Below, in pieces: positions 16,963 to 27,081 of a DNA stretch of 64,000 nucleotides. Under the pieces are notes generated by a model. The model was not told the DNA's origin and ran no database searches. It saw only the letters and a program-made list of their open reading frames with translations. Location: assembly GCA_012729675.1 (NCBI GenBank), contig JAAYCR010000018.1, positions 1 through 64,000 on the forward strand, read 5' to 3'. This stretch comes from Phycisphaerae bacterium (GTDB lineage Bacteria > Planctomycetota > Phycisphaerae > Sedimentisphaerales > Anaerohalosphaeraceae). The translations under genes were made by a program, and so were the position numbers. Position 1 is the first letter of the stretch. Each line of letters opens with the position of its first letter.

Positions 16963-19518
16963 ATGGATGAAGAAAAAACAGATTCTTTAGCAGAGCGTTT
17001 TGAGGATATGCAAATCCTCGACGAACTGAAGAATTCTTATCTGAATTACGCGATGAGCGTCATCATGGCGCGTGCGCTGCCGGATGTGCGGGACGGGCTA
17101 AAGCCCTCGCAGCGTCGTATTCTGGTGGCGATGAACGACCTAAACCTCGGGCCGCGCTCCAAGCATCGAAAGTGTGCCAAGATCGTCGGTGACACCGGCG
17201 GCAACTACCACCCGCACGGCGACCAGGCGACCTACGGCACGCTGGTCCGGATGGGGCAGGAATGGAGTATGCGCGAGATGCTGGTTGATCCGCAGGGCAA
17301 CTTCGGCAGCATCGACGCCGACCCGCCCGCGGCCATGCGTTATACAGAGGCCCGGATGACGCAGGCGGCGGTGGATATGCTCGAAGATCTCAAGATGGAC
17401 ACGGTCGATTATGTGCCGAACTATGACGAGACGCGGCAGGAACCGACCGTGCTGCCAGGCAAGTTTCCCAGCCTGCTGGTCAACGGGGGCAGCGGGATCG
17501 CCGTGGGGATGGCGACCAATCTGTCGCCGCATAATGTCGGCGAGGTGTGCGATGCGCTGTTATTAATGGTTGACGATCCGGACTGCGGCTTCAAGGATAT
17601 CCTCGAAAAGCTGCCAGGGCCGGATTTTCCGACGGGCGGTATCATCTGCGGCCGCAAGGGCATTCTGGATGCGTATGTGACCGGCCGAGGGCATTTGCGC
17701 GTGCGGGGCAAGTCGCACATCGAAACCAGCAAAAAAGGTCGTGAGAGCATCATCTTCACCGAAATCCCGTATATGGTGGTCAAGACCAATATCGTCTCAA
17801 AGATTGCCGACTGCGTCAAAGAAGGCGTGATCGAGGAGATTTCGGATATTCGGGATGAGTCTGACCGCAAGGGGATGCGGATTGTCATCGAGCTGAAAAA
17901 AGACGCCGACAGCAATGTCGTGCTCAATAAGCTGTATCGCTACACGCCGCTGCAAACAACATTTGCGGCCAACAACGTCGCGCTGGTCAACAACCGGCCG
18001 GAAACGCTCAACATCCGCCAGATGCTCAAACTGTACATCAGCCACCGGCTGAATGTCATCCGTCGTCGGACGCGGTTTTTGCTTCGCAAGTGCCTCAACC
18101 GGGCGCATATCCTGGAAGGCTTGATTCTGGCGGTAAGCGATATCGATGCGATTATCGCGCTGATCAAGGCCTCGCCGGACGCCCCGACCGCCAAAGAACG
18201 CCTGATGGCCAAGCCGCTGCGGTTGGTGGAGGCCGAGACGCTGCGTAAGCTTTTGCCCGCGTCGTTTATCGACCAGCGGACGCAGAACGATCAGTTCCTG
18301 ACCGGGCAGCAGGCGGACGCGATTTTAACGATGCAGCTTCAGCGGCTGACGGGGCTGGAGATCGAGAAGCTGGCCAAGGAATACGCCGAGCTGGCCGAGA
18401 AGATCGCCGATTATGAGGCGCTTCTGGTCAGCCGCGATTTGCAGTTGGACGTGATTCGCGAAGACCTTCACGAGATCAAGGACAAATACAAAAGCAAACG
18501 CCGCACCGAGATTTTGCAGGATGAGGCCGATGCGTTTGAGATCGAAGACCTCATCGCCGAAGAAGAGACGCTGGTGATGATTACGCACAGCGGCTATATC
18601 AAGCGGTCGCCGCTGGATACGTATCGCAAGCAGGGGCGCGGCGGCAAAGGTGTGATCGGCTCGAATATGAAGGAAGGCGATTTTCTGGAGCATCTGTTTG
18701 TCGCCTCGACGCACGACTATCTGCTGTTTTTCACCAGCAAGGGCATTTGCCACTGGCTGAAGGTCTATAGCATTCCGGAGATGAGCCGTCAGAGCAAGGG
18801 GCGCAATATCGTCAATCTGCTCAGTCTGCCGCCGGACGAGAAGGTGATGTCCATCATCAATGTCCGCGAGTTTGACGACAACCGGTTTCTGATGACCGCC
18901 ACGAAAAAAGGCATCGTCAAGAAGACCGCCCTCAGCGCCTACGGCAATCCGCGCAGCACTGGTCTGATCGCGCTGAAGCTGGACGAAGGCGATGACTTGA
19001 TCGGCGCGTCTATCACGTCGGGCAGCGATCAGATTATCCTTGGCACGCATGACGGGATGGCGATTCGGTTTGAGGAATCCGACGTGCGTCCGATGGGCCG
19101 CGTCAGCATGGGTGTTCGCGGCATCAAGCTCCGCGACGGCGATGAGGTGGTCGATATGGTCGTCGTCGAGTCGGGCGCTTCGTTGTTGACGGTCTGCGAG
19201 CGAGGCTTTGGCAAACGCACGGACCTGGACGATTATCGCGTGCAGAGCCGCGGGGGGCTGGGGCTGATCAATATCAAGACCACCGAGCGGAACGGCAGGG
19301 TCGTTGCGCTCAAGGCCGTGCACGACGACGATGAACTGATGATGATTACGGCTAACGGGATGATCGTTCGCACCGGGTTGAGTCAACTGCGAGCCATCGG
19401 ACGCAACACCGCCGGCGTGCGGATGATTTCGCTCCGTGAGGGCGACAAGCTCGTGGCTGTCGCGCGGCTGATTGTGGATGAGAGTGAGGAAGGCGACGCC
19501 GGGGCGACCGAGGCCTAA
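16963..19518 (+). CDS. gyrA: DNA gyrase subunit A
   Basis: GyrA is the DNA-breaking subunit of gyrase. The breakage-reunion domain carries catalytic Tyr127 in [10 protein letters not shown]. The C-terminal wrapping domain has the GyrA-box-like QGRGGKG (about residue 557), which separates it from ParC. The length of 851 residues is normal. The quinolone region reads [16 protein letters not shown]: the positions of E. coli Ser83 and Asp87 are Gln88 and Gly92 here, both substitutions outside the usual drug-sensitive pattern. AGAGAG precedes the ATG. gyrB is not in the window. holA follows 19 bases downstream. Confidence 0.98.
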   Translation: MDEEKTDSLAERFEDMQILDELKNSYLNYAMSVIMARALPDVRDGLKPSQRRILVAMNDLNLGPRSKHRKCAKIVGDTGGNYHPHGDQATYGTLVRMGQEWSMREMLVDPQGNFGSIDADPPAAMRYTEARMTQAAVDMLEDLKMDTVDYVPNYDETRQEPTVLPGKFPSLLVNGGSGIAVGMATNLSPHNVGEVCDALLLMVDDPDCGFKDILEKLPGPDFPTGGIICGRKGILDAYVTGRGHLRVRGKSHIETSKKGRESIIFTEIPYMVVKTNIVSKIADCVKEGVIEEISDIRDESDRKGMRIVIELKKDADSNVVLNKLYRYTPLQTTFAANNVALVNNRPETLNIRQMLKLYISHRLNVIRRRTRFLLRKCLNRAHILEGLILAVSDIDAIIALIKASPDAPTAKERLMAKPLRLVEAETLRKLLPASFIDQRTQNDQFLTGQQADAILTMQLQRLTGLEIEKLAKEYAELAEKIADYEALLVSRDLQLDVIREDLHEIKDKYKSKRRTEILQDEADAFEIEDLIAEEETLVMITHSGYIKRSPLDTYRKQGRGGKGVIGSNMKEGDFLEHLFVASTHDYLLFFTSKGICHWLKVYSIPEMSRQSKGRNIVNLLSLPPDEKVMSIINVREFDDNRFLMTATKKGIVKKTALSAYGNPRSTGLIALKLDEGDDLIGASITSGSDQIILGTHDGMAIRFEESDVRPMGRVSMGVRGIKLRDGDEVVDMVVVESGASLLTVCERGFGKRTDLDDYRVQSRGGLGLINIKTTERNGRVVALKAVHDDDELMMITANGMIVRTGLSQLRAIGRNTAGVRMISLREGDKLVAVARLIVDESEEGDAGATEA

Positions 19519-19537
19519 GCCGCTTTGCAGGATTGAT

Positions 19538-20554
19538 ATGATGGCCAAACGAACACCCACCGCTCACGCATCGCCGCAGACGACGGGGGCAATCTGCGTG
19601 GTCTTCGGGGAGGACGCCTTTCTGGTTGCCAAAGAGGCTGAAAAACGTCTGGACGCATTGCTTGGCGAAGACGAGCGGATGACGGGACTGTCCGAGCCGA
19701 AGGCGTCCGAGGCGCAAATCGCCGATGTATTGGATGAGCTGCGTACCGTGCCGTTTCTGGCCCCGCGGCGTGTGGTCTTTATCAAGGACGCCGAGCCGTT
19801 TGTAAAAAATTACGCCGAACAGATCGAGGCCTATCTCGAATCGCCCAGCCCGACGGGCGTTTTGCTGATGACGTTGCTCAATGTTGATAAACGGACGCGA
19901 TTTTACAAAACTTTGAGCAAGCTCGGCGGCGCTGTCGAGGTGGGTAAGATATGGCCTGATAAGCTGCCGCAGTACGTCGAACAGTATGCCCGACAGGAAC
20001 ACGGAATTGCGATGGATGGGCGGTGCAGCCAGTTGCTGGTGGAGTTGACCGGCGACGACCCCGGGCGGCTGTGTCGTGAGATGGACAAATTGGCCCTGTT
20101 GGTCTATCCCCCAAAAACGGTTACGTTTAAAGCGATTGAGCAGTTGGTCGGGCGCAACCGGATGTTTGACGCCTTTGATGTGATTGACGGCATCATGAGC
20201 AATAATGCCGGTCAGGCACTGTCACGGCTGGCCAATATGTTTGCTTCGGACAAGGACACCCATTACACCGTGGTCGGGGCGTTCGGCTTCCACTTTCGCA
20301 AGCTGTTTTCGGCGCGGGTGATGATGACCAAAGGCAAGACCGCTCAACAAGCCGCCGAAAGCGTGAGGGTGTTTTGGAAGCAAAAACAATCGTTTATCGC
20401 TCAGCTTTCACGGCTTTCGCTGGAGCATCTGGGGTGGGTGTTGGGCGAATTGGGTCGCATCGACCACGGCATCAAGACCGGGCGGACGACTGCGCCGGTG
20501 GCCATGGAGCGGCTGGTGGTGGCGTTGTTCGAAATGCAGAAACCTGCTCGCTGA
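19538..20554 (+). CDS. holA: DNA polymerase III delta subunit
   Basis: HolA is the clamp-opening subunit of the sliding-clamp loader. The 338-residue protein has the AAA-like N-terminal part (VVFGEDAFLVAKEAE, PFLAPRRVVFIKDAEPF), the helical middle region with LTGDDPGRLCREMDKLALL, and the C-terminal collar domain. The start is placed at the first of two tandem ATGs, with AGGA 5 bases upstream (8 bases from the second). It lies 19 bases after gyrA and is probably co-transcribed with it. An upstream in-frame start would run into gyrA and was not used. Confidence 0.92.
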   Translation: MMAKRTPTAHASPQTTGAICVVFGEDAFLVAKEAEKRLDALLGEDERMTGLSEPKASEAQIADVLDELRTVPFLAPRRVVFIKDAEPFVKNYAEQIEAYLESPSPTGVLLMTLLNVDKRTRFYKTLSKLGGAVEVGKIWPDKLPQYVEQYARQEHGIAMDGRCSQLLVELTGDDPGRLCREMDKLALLVYPPKTVTFKAIEQLVGRNRMFDAFDVIDGIMSNNAGQALSRLANMFASDKDTHYTVVGAFGFHFRKLFSARVMMTKGKTAQQAAESVRVFWKQKQSFIAQLSRLSLEHLGWVLGELGRIDHGIKTGRTTAPVAMERLVVALFEMQKPAR

Positions 20555-20743
20555 CGGGAAAATACCCTGTCAATAACCCTGATATTCCCCAAAGATGTCA
20601 AAATGACCGACTTTTCAGGATTTTTCTGGGAATTTACGCTCAATCTGTTATATTATCTTGTCTAATCAAATCAGAAGTTTTACTAATTTTGTTTATAAGT
20701 AGTGTAGTATTGTTGCGAATCGAATTATTTTGGAGTGTGCAGG

Positions 20744-21595
20744 ATGCTGTATCGCATTGTGGCTCACAAGCAGCTTTCGGACAACGTATTTCAGATTGAT
20801 GTGGACGCACCGCTGGTGGCGCGAGCGCGCAAGGCCGGGCAGTTTGTCATTGTCTCGTCTGACGCAGCGAGCGGCGAGCGGATTCCGCTGACGGTTGCCG
20901 GGGCCGATCCGGAGGCGGGGACGATCCGTCTGATCTTCCAGCGTGTCGGCAAGACCACTGCTGCGATGGCCGATATCCCCGTAGGCGGGGCACTGGGATA
21001 CGTGGCCGGGCCGCTGGGACGTCCGACGCACATCGAAAAATTCGGCACGGTCGTCTGTGTCGGCGGGGGCATCGGCAATGCGCCGCTGCTGGCTATCGCG
21101 ACGGCGATGAAAGAGGCGGGCAACCGAGTGATTACGATTCTGGGTGCTCGCACACAGGAATTGGTGATTCTCGAAGACGAGTTTGCGGGCCTCAGCGACG
21201 ACATCATCGTCGTGACCGACGACGGTTCGCACGGCCGCAAGGCACTGGTGACCGAGCCGCTCAAGGAAATCTGCTCGCGCGACCCCAGGCCGAATTTGGC
21301 AGTGGTCATCGGGCCGACGATTATGATGAAATTCTGCTGTGAGGTCACGAAACAGTTTGAGGTGCCGACACAGGTTTCGCTGAATACCATTATGGTCGAT
21401 GGGACGGGGATGTGCGGCGGCTGCCGGGTCGAAGTCGGCGGCAAGACAAAATTCGTCTGTGTCGATGGCCCCGAATTTGATGGCCACCAGGTCAACTTCG
21501 ACCAGATGATGCGCCGGATGACCGCCTACAAAGAGCTTGAAAAACGCGAGATGGAGCAGTATCAGAAACATCGATGTAAAATTGGACTCAAATGA
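20744..21595 (+). CDS. nfnA: Ferredoxin-NADP reductase/Nfn small subunit-like flavoprotein
   Basis: This is an FAD and NAD(P) reductase of the PyrK/NfnA family: an N-terminal FAD barrel, VCVGGGIGNAPLLA for the nucleotide fold, and a C-terminal [2Fe-2S] site. The iron-sulfur ligands read D-G-T-G-M-C-G-G-C plus a later Cys, that is Asp-Cys3, which is the arrangement known for Thermotoga NfnA; the true PyrK at 58.8 kb has Cys at the Asp position. It is followed by its expected partner. The pair would be the flavin-bifurcating NADH-dependent reduced ferredoxin:NADP oxidoreductase, or a related sulfide dehydrogenase. The ATG is chosen because TGGAG lies 8 bases upstream. Confidence 0.88.
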   Translation: MLYRIVAHKQLSDNVFQIDVDAPLVARARKAGQFVIVSSDAASGERIPLTVAGADPEAGTIRLIFQRVGKTTAAMADIPVGGALGYVAGPLGRPTHIEKFGTVVCVGGGIGNAPLLAIATAMKEAGNRVITILGARTQELVILEDEFAGLSDDIIVVTDDGSHGRKALVTEPLKEICSRDPRPNLAVVIGPTIMMKFCCEVTKQFEVPTQVSLNTIMVDGTGMCGGCRVEVGGKTKFVCVDGPEFDGHQVNFDQMMRRMTAYKELEKREMEQYQKHRCKIGLK

Positions 21596-21597
21596 AT

Positions 21598-21657
21598 TAA
21601 ATTCTAAGCACTAAATTCTAAACAAATTCGAAATTCTAATGTTCAAATGACAAAAAC
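21598..21657 (+). repeat. AATTCTAA-type repeat words between the nfn genes
   Basis: The spacer between the two subunit genes is built of variants of ATTCTAA, ACTAAATTCTAAAC, AAATTCGAAATTCTAA and TTCAAATGAC. It is AT-rich and unlike the flanking genes. It belongs to the same class of short-word spacer repeats seen elsewhere in the window. Confidence 0.7.
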
Positions 21658-21717
21658 AAAGCGTTTAACATTCGGAATTATCGGGTTTTTGGTCGTTGAA
21701 TTTCCAAAGTGGAGAAT

Positions 21718-23202
21718 ATGATAGTGGATTCACAGGAAAGATATTTGCAGGAATTGCTGGATAAGCAGGCCAGGGGCGAGTTGAAGGCCAAAGACCGCTA
21801 TGCCATCCCCCCGCAGGATATGCCTGTGCAGGACGGCGTTGAGCGGCGCAGTAATATGTCCGAAGTCGCGCTGGGCTATACCGCACTGCAGGCGCGACTG
21901 GAGGCGATGCGTTGTCTGGGCTGCGCCAATGCGCCGTGTGTCGAGGGGTGTCCGGTACGCATCCGCATTAAAGATTTTGTGGCCGAAATAGCGGCAGGGC
22001 GGTTTGACCACGCCCTGGCGATTATCAAGGAAAACTCTCTGCTTCCGGCCGTCTGCGGCCGGGTCTGTCCGCAGGAGGTGCAGTGTCAGGAACGCTGCAC
22101 CGTCGGCAAGAAATTCAAAGACCCGAATATGAGCGTCTCCATCGGCAGGCTTGAGCGGTTTGTCGCCGATTTGGCCAGCGCTGGCGGTCAAACGCCGCAG
22201 GTGGCCCCGTCTACCGGCAAGAAAGTGGCGGTCATTGGTTCCGGCCCCGGCGGCATCGTCGTGGCCGCCGATACGCGACGCGCTGGCCATGAAGTGACGA
22301 TGTTCGAGGCGTTTCACAAGCCCGGCGGCGTGAAGGTCTATGGCATTCCGGAGTTTCGCCTGCCCAAAAAGATCGTGCAGGAAGAGATCGATGTCCTTGA
22401 GAAAATGGGCGTCAAGATCGTCTGCAACTACATTGTCGGTCGCACCCGCACCATCGAACAATTGATGCAGGAAGACGGCTTCGACGCGGTCTATGTCGGC
22501 GTCGGGGCGGGATTGCCCAAATTTATGAACATCGAAGGCGAATATCTCGTCGGGGTCTATAGTGCCAACGAATATCTGACCCGCACCAACCTGATGAAGG
22601 CCTACGCCTTTGGGCAGGGGGCCGACACGCCCATCGCCGCCGGCAAAAAAGTTGCCGTTCTCGGCGGCGGCAACGTCGCGATGGACGCCGCCCGCATGGC
22701 CGTGCGGCTGGGGGCAGAGAAAGTCTATCTTGTTTATCGCCGCAGCGAGGTCGAGATGCCCGCCCGTATCGAAGAAGTCCACCATGCCAAAGAGGAAGGC
22801 GTCATTTTCTGCACCCTGCAAAACCCGCAGCGCATCCTTGGCAGCGAGGACGGCCATGTCGTCGGGATGGAGTGCCTGCGGTACGAGTTGGGTGAGCCGG
22901 ACGAGTCCGGCCGCCGCCGCCCCGTCGCGATCAAGGGCAGCGCGTTTGTCCTCGACGTCGATACGGTCATTGTTGCTATCGGCAACGGCCCCAACCCGCT
23001 GATCGAACAGACCACGCCGGGTCTGGAATTCAACAAATGGGGCAATATCGTCGTCGATGAAGGGTGCCGCACGTCAATGAAAGGCGTCTATGCCGGCGGC
23101 GACATCGTCCTCGGCGCCGCCACCATTATTTTGGCCATGGGTCAGGGCCGTATTGCCGCCAAAGCGATAAATGCCGATTTGGCCGCCAAGAAACTGTCTT
23201 GA
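21718..23202 (+). CDS. nfnB: NADPH-dependent glutamate synthase-type/Nfn large subunit
   Basis: This is a GltD/NfnB-type flavoprotein. The N-terminal part holds two [4Fe-4S] ligand sets (CLGCANAPCVEGC and CGRVCPQEVQCQERC). Then come the FAD fold (AVIGSGPGGI), the NADP fold (AVLGGGNVAMDAARM) and the C-terminal GVYAGGDIVLGAATI segment that contacts FAD. With the small subunit upstream, it most likely forms a bifurcating transhydrogenase linking NADH, NADPH and ferredoxin pools; a glutamate synthase role is less likely because no large GltB gene is present. Start choice is uncertain: the ATG at 21718 is only 3 bases after GGAG, and the in-frame GTG at 21724 is better spaced. Confidence 0.9.
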   Translation: MIVDSQERYLQELLDKQARGELKAKDRYAIPPQDMPVQDGVERRSNMSEVALGYTALQARLEAMRCLGCANAPCVEGCPVRIRIKDFVAEIAAGRFDHALAIIKENSLLPAVCGRVCPQEVQCQERCTVGKKFKDPNMSVSIGRLERFVADLASAGGQTPQVAPSTGKKVAVIGSGPGGIVVAADTRRAGHEVTMFEAFHKPGGVKVYGIPEFRLPKKIVQEEIDVLEKMGVKIVCNYIVGRTRTIEQLMQEDGFDAVYVGVGAGLPKFMNIEGEYLVGVYSANEYLTRTNLMKAYAFGQGADTPIAAGKKVAVLGGGNVAMDAARMAVRLGAEKVYLVYRRSEVEMPARIEEVHHAKEEGVIFCTLQNPQRILGSEDGHVVGMECLRYELGEPDESGRRRPVAIKGSAFVLDVDTVIVAIGNGPNPLIEQTTPGLEFNKWGNIVVDEGCRTSMKGVYAGGDIVLGAATIILAMGQGRIAAKAINADLAAKKLS

Positions 23203-23438
23203 CAACAGGGTCATTTGTTGTATATGATAACTCACCTTGGTCGTGATCAGGGTTTGCCAGTGAATGAGTATTAAATTTTTACGATTTATGAAATATTATT
23301 GGCGGCAAAATCGACTATATTTATTCAATGGTGAAAGCAGAGCATTGCTGTCTTTGTCAGTTTAAGCCGCAACATCACCTTTTCAATCACGAGTAATTAT
23401 TAAATATTACCAGTTGAAGCGGAATTAAAGAGTTGAGA
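23203..23438. other. AT-rich spacer before the exporter operon
   Basis: This 236-base AT-rich region between nfnB and the efflux operon probably contains the exporter promoter. I see no confident -35/-10 pair and no gene. Confidence 0.4.
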
Positions 23439-25352
23439 ATGCGATTAAAGTTAAAAACGTCCTTGTTTAAAGGTCTGGCCCAAGGGTTTCTCGGAGTGAC
23501 GGTATGCGCGGTGGTCGTGTGGGCAGGCGGGTGCATGAATCCGACTGAGCATCGGCAAAAGGCAGACCGGACGGCGCAGGACATTTTAGCCGAGAAACAT
23601 CTGGAAGCGCTGGGACGTGAAGGGACGGTCACGATTGAGCGGCCGAGTACGATTTTACGTCGCCGGTTGCTGGAAGAGCAGGATTTGGTTGTGTCCGGGC
23701 CGGCATCTCTGGGCAGCGACCGGCTGGAACGAATTGACCACTGGCCGGACGACGAGTATTTGTCGTCGGATATGGAATCTGCCGATGCGTTTGTACAGAT
23801 TCCGGCGGGCCAGACGCTGAAGCTTACGATGCTTGATGCGCTCCAGATCGGGGCGCGGAACAGTTCTCAGTATCAAGATCAGAAGGAAAATGTTTTTGGC
23901 GAGGCGCTTTCGCTGGACCTGGAACGTAATGATTTTCGTACGATTTTTCAGGGCCAGGCGCGGAGTATGATGTCGATCAACACCACCGGCGACCAAACGG
24001 TCATCGGGACGGTGCAGAGCGGCACGCTCTCGGCCAGTCAGCGGTTTTATAACGGTGCCGAGGTTGGCGCGGGGCTGGCGGTGGATTTGGCAAATCTGCT
24101 GACCGGCGGCATGGCGTCCTCGCTGGGACTGGCCGGCGATGCGACGGTGTCAATTCCGCTCTTGCGGGGTTCGGGGCGGCATATTGTCACCGAATCGCTG
24201 ACGCAGGCCGAGCGGAATGTCATCTATGCGATGTGGGATTTTGAGCAGTTCAAGAAAGAGTTTGCGGTGCGTGTGGCGGACAACTATCTAAACGTTTTGC
24301 AGCGATTGGATGCGGTGGACAATAGCCGCGAGAATTATCGCAGCGTAATCGCATCGGCGCGTCGGAGTCGGCGGCTTGCGGACGCGGGGCGGCTTAAAGA
24401 GATCGATGTGGACCAGGCAACGCAGAGCGAACTTCGCGCACGGCAGGGGTGGATATCGGCGATGGAATCGTATCAGAATTCGCTGAATTCATTCAAGTCG
24501 CTGATCGGTCTTCCGCCGGATGCGGATATTGAGCTTGATGCAGAGGATCTGACGGAGTTGGTGGCGCCGACGTTGGCGCTGCGTGAGGATTTCTTGGCCG
24601 AGGAGCAGTCACAATCTCTGCAGCCTGCGCTGCCTGCCAATGCGCCGATCGAGTTGGATGCACCGAGCCTCGATGATGCAGGGCCGTGGGAACTGGATGA
24701 GGTATTTGCCTCACAGCTTGCACTGGCTAATCGCCTTGATTTTCGCAAATTGGTCGAACAGGTCTATGATGCGCAGCGCAGAGTGGTGGTGGCGGCGGAC
24801 CGACTGGGAGCGGAGTTGACGCTTGGCGGTTCGGCGGCATTCGGTTCGAGCCGGGGCAGTGTGGGCAGCGCCGCGTCTGATGACGCCCAACTGCGGCTGG
24901 ACCAGGGAGCTTATTCGGGAATTCTGACGCTAAATTTGCCATTTGAGCGGACTTCGGAACGCGTTGCCTACCGCAACAGTTTGATCAATCTGGAGCGTGC
25001 TGTCCGTTCGGTGCAGAGTCAGGAAGACTCGATCAAATTGTCGATCAGCAATACCCTCAGCACATTACGGCAGGCGCGGGAGAATTTGTATATTCAGACG
25101 CAAGCGGTCATTATTGCCGAAAAGCGTGTTCGCAGCGTGACGCTGTTTCTTGAGGCTGGGCGTGCGGCCATGCGTGATTTGCTGGAAGCCCAGGACGATT
25201 TGTTAAGTGCACAGAACGGATTGACCTCGGCAGCCGTAGGATATAGAGTTGCCGAGTTGGAATTGCAGCAGAATTTGGGATTGCTTGAAGTGGACGAACG
25301 TGGTTTATGGCAGGAAGCTCTGCCCGAGGAGTTGATTTATGCTCAAAAATAA
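23439..25352 (+). CDS. TolC-like outer-membrane efflux lipoprotein
   Basis: This is the outer-membrane channel of a tripartite exporter. The N-terminus is a signal sequence ending at a Cys (VVWAGGC, about residue 30), so it may be a lipoprotein, as in the NodT/OprM type. The body has the paired long helical regions of the OEP family (VADNYLNVLQRLDAVDNSRENY and, in the second half, LINLERAVRSVQSQEDSIKL). An acidic Pro-rich insertion (about 385-425) separates the repeats. I start at ATG 23439 rather than the TTG 6 bases upstream. It overlaps the next gene by 14 bases, which shows tight coupling with the HlyD-like partner. Confidence 0.85.
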   Translation: MRLKLKTSLFKGLAQGFLGVTVCAVVVWAGGCMNPTEHRQKADRTAQDILAEKHLEALGREGTVTIERPSTILRRRLLEEQDLVVSGPASLGSDRLERIDHWPDDEYLSSDMESADAFVQIPAGQTLKLTMLDALQIGARNSSQYQDQKENVFGEALSLDLERNDFRTIFQGQARSMMSINTTGDQTVIGTVQSGTLSASQRFYNGAEVGAGLAVDLANLLTGGMASSLGLAGDATVSIPLLRGSGRHIVTESLTQAERNVIYAMWDFEQFKKEFAVRVADNYLNVLQRLDAVDNSRENYRSVIASARRSRRLADAGRLKEIDVDQATQSELRARQGWISAMESYQNSLNSFKSLIGLPPDADIELDAEDLTELVAPTLALREDFLAEEQSQSLQPALPANAPIELDAPSLDDAGPWELDEVFASQLALANRLDFRKLVEQVYDAQRRVVVAADRLGAELTLGGSAAFGSSRGSVGSAASDDAQLRLDQGAYSGILTLNLPFERTSERVAYRNSLINLERAVRSVQSQEDSIKLSISNTLSTLRQARENLYIQTQAVIIAEKRVRSVTLFLEAGRAAMRDLLEAQDDLLSAQNGLTSAAVGYRVAELELQQNLGLLEVDERGLWQEALPEELIYAQK

Positions 25353-27081
25353 AGTATTCTGGATAGGTTTAACCATTTTTTTGTTGGCGGCCGGGGTTTT
25401 TCTGTTTTGGCAGGGTGCGGCATCGGCGAAAGCGACGACAGAACAGGCGACGTTTCGTGTGGAACGTGGACCGCTGACGATCAGCGTTATGCAGTCCGGG
25501 ACGATCAAGGCCCGCGATATGTTGATCATCAAAAACGAGGTGGAAGGGCGTACGCAAATCATTACGCTTATTCCCGAAGGGACGCGCGTTGAGGCAGGGG
25601 ACGTGCTGGCTCAACTGGATGTCAGCACGCTGATCGACAGCCGTCTGGACCAAGAGATTCGCGTCCAGAACGCCGAGGCGTCGTATGTTGGTTCTAAAGA
25701 AAATCTGGAAGTGGTTCGCAATCAGGCTCAAAGCGATGTGGATAAAGCTCAATTGAGCCTGCAGTTTGCGAGGGAAGACCTTCAGAAGTATATTGATGGC
25801 GAATATCCCAATGAATTGAGGCGTGCCGAAGCGAACATTACCCTAGCTCAGGAAGAACTGACGCGGGTACGCGAAACGATGGAGTGGTCGCGTCGGCTGT
25901 TTGAGGAGAATTTTATTTCTCAGACGGAGCTTCAGGCCGACGAACTGAATGAAAAGAGATGCGCGCTGGATCTTGAGTTGGCGCAGAATAATCTCAATCT
26001 ATTGACGGAGTTTACCTACAAGCGAAATCTGACCCAGCTTGAAAGCGACGTCAGTCAGGCGGAGATGGCACTGGAGCGCATTACACGCAAGGCGCGTGCC
26101 GACGTGGTGCAGGCCGAGGCGGATCTGGTAGCCAAGGAGTCGGAGTACAATCGGCAGAATGACCGCTTGCAGAAGATCGAAGAGCAGATTCAAAAGGCGA
26201 CCATTCGCGCCCCATCGGCGGGTCTTGTGATCTATGCGACCAGCGCGATGACGGGTGGGCGGCGTTACAATATTGAGCCGCTGATTGAGGGACGCGAAGT
26301 TCGTGAGCGTGAGGATTTGTTCTACCTGCCGACGACGGCGTTCGCCAAAGCGGAGGTGAGCATTCACGAGTCGAATCTTGAAAAGATCAGCATGGGACTG
26401 CCTGCGGTCATTACGATTGACGCACTGCCGGGCCGGACGTACCTGGGCACGGTGATGAACATAGCCCCCCTTCCGGATGCACAGAGCATGTGGATGAACC
26501 CGGACCTGAAGGTGTATAACACAGATATTTTCCTTGAGGATAACGATGAGGCGCTGCGGACGGGGATGGGCTGTCAGGCGGAGATCATTGTGGCCAAACA
26601 CGAGAGTGTGCTGTATGTGCCGGTGCAGTCGGTGATCCGTTCCGGCGGACGTCCGACGGTGTTTGTGGCCAAGGGCAATACGATTGAAGAGCGGCAGGTC
26701 GAAATCGGCCTGGACAACAATCGGATGGTGCATGTCATCAACGGTCTTTCAGAAGGCGAAGAGGTGCTGTTGGCGCCGCCGCTTCAGGCCGGTACAGTGG
26801 ATTCGGACGAAGGCGATCAAACCGAGCGTCAGGTGATGCAGCAGCGGGTTCTGGAACGGCTGAATAACAATAATTTTCAGCCGGCTGGCGGGATGCCTGC
26901 TCCGCAGGGGCCAGGTGAATCGCCTATGACGGGTCCTGGCGGCGACGCTCCTTCGGCTGAGCAGATGGAGCAGATGCGTCGGCGTTTCGAGCAAATGACG
27001 CCGGAGCAGCGCGAACAGATGCGGCAAGGGGGCGCCGGTCTCAATGGGCGTCCGCGTCGTCAGCCGGAGAATGCTCAATGA
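25339..27081 (+). CDS. HlyD/MacA-type periplasmic adaptor
   Basis: This is a membrane-fusion protein linking the inner-membrane ABC transporter to the outer-membrane channel. One N-terminal transmembrane helix (residues 5-23) is followed by a lipoyl-like half (IITLIPEGTRVEAGDVLAQLD), a long coiled-coil hairpin (about 100-285), the second lipoyl half (IRAPSAGLVIYAT) and beta-barrel domains. The last 80 residues are rich in Met, Gln, Pro and Gly (MEQMRRRFEQMTPEQREQMR), an unusual tail. GAGGAG lies 7 bases before the ATG, inside the end of the upstream gene. It overlaps the ATPase gene by 4 bases (ATGA). Confidence 0.9.
   Translation: MLKNKVFWIGLTIFLLAAGVFLFWQGAASAKATTEQATFRVERGPLTISVMQSGTIKARDMLIIKNEVEGRTQIITLIPEGTRVEAGDVLAQLDVSTLIDSRLDQEIRVQNAEASYVGSKENLEVVRNQAQSDVDKAQLSLQFAREDLQKYIDGEYPNELRRAEANITLAQEELTRVRETMEWSRRLFEENFISQTELQADELNEKRCALDLELAQNNLNLLTEFTYKRNLTQLESDVSQAEMALERITRKARADVVQAEADLVAKESEYNRQNDRLQKIEEQIQKATIRAPSAGLVIYATSAMTGGRRYNIEPLIEGREVREREDLFYLPTTAFAKAEVSIHESNLEKISMGLPAVITIDALPGRTYLGTVMNIAPLPDAQSMWMNPDLKVYNTDIFLEDNDEALRTGMGCQAEIIVAKHESVLYVPVQSVIRSGGRPTVFVAKGNTIEERQVEIGLDNNRMVHVINGLSEGEEVLLAPPLQAGTVDSDEGDQTERQVMQQRVLERLNNNNFQPAGGMPAPQGPGESPMTGPGGDAPSAEQMEQMRRRFEQMTPEQREQMRQGGAGLNGRPRRQPENAQ

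Noticed and set aside
21718-23202. Glutamate synthase small subunit role
   Set aside because: No large GltB subunit is present, and the upstream NfnA-like partner points to a transhydrogenase complex.
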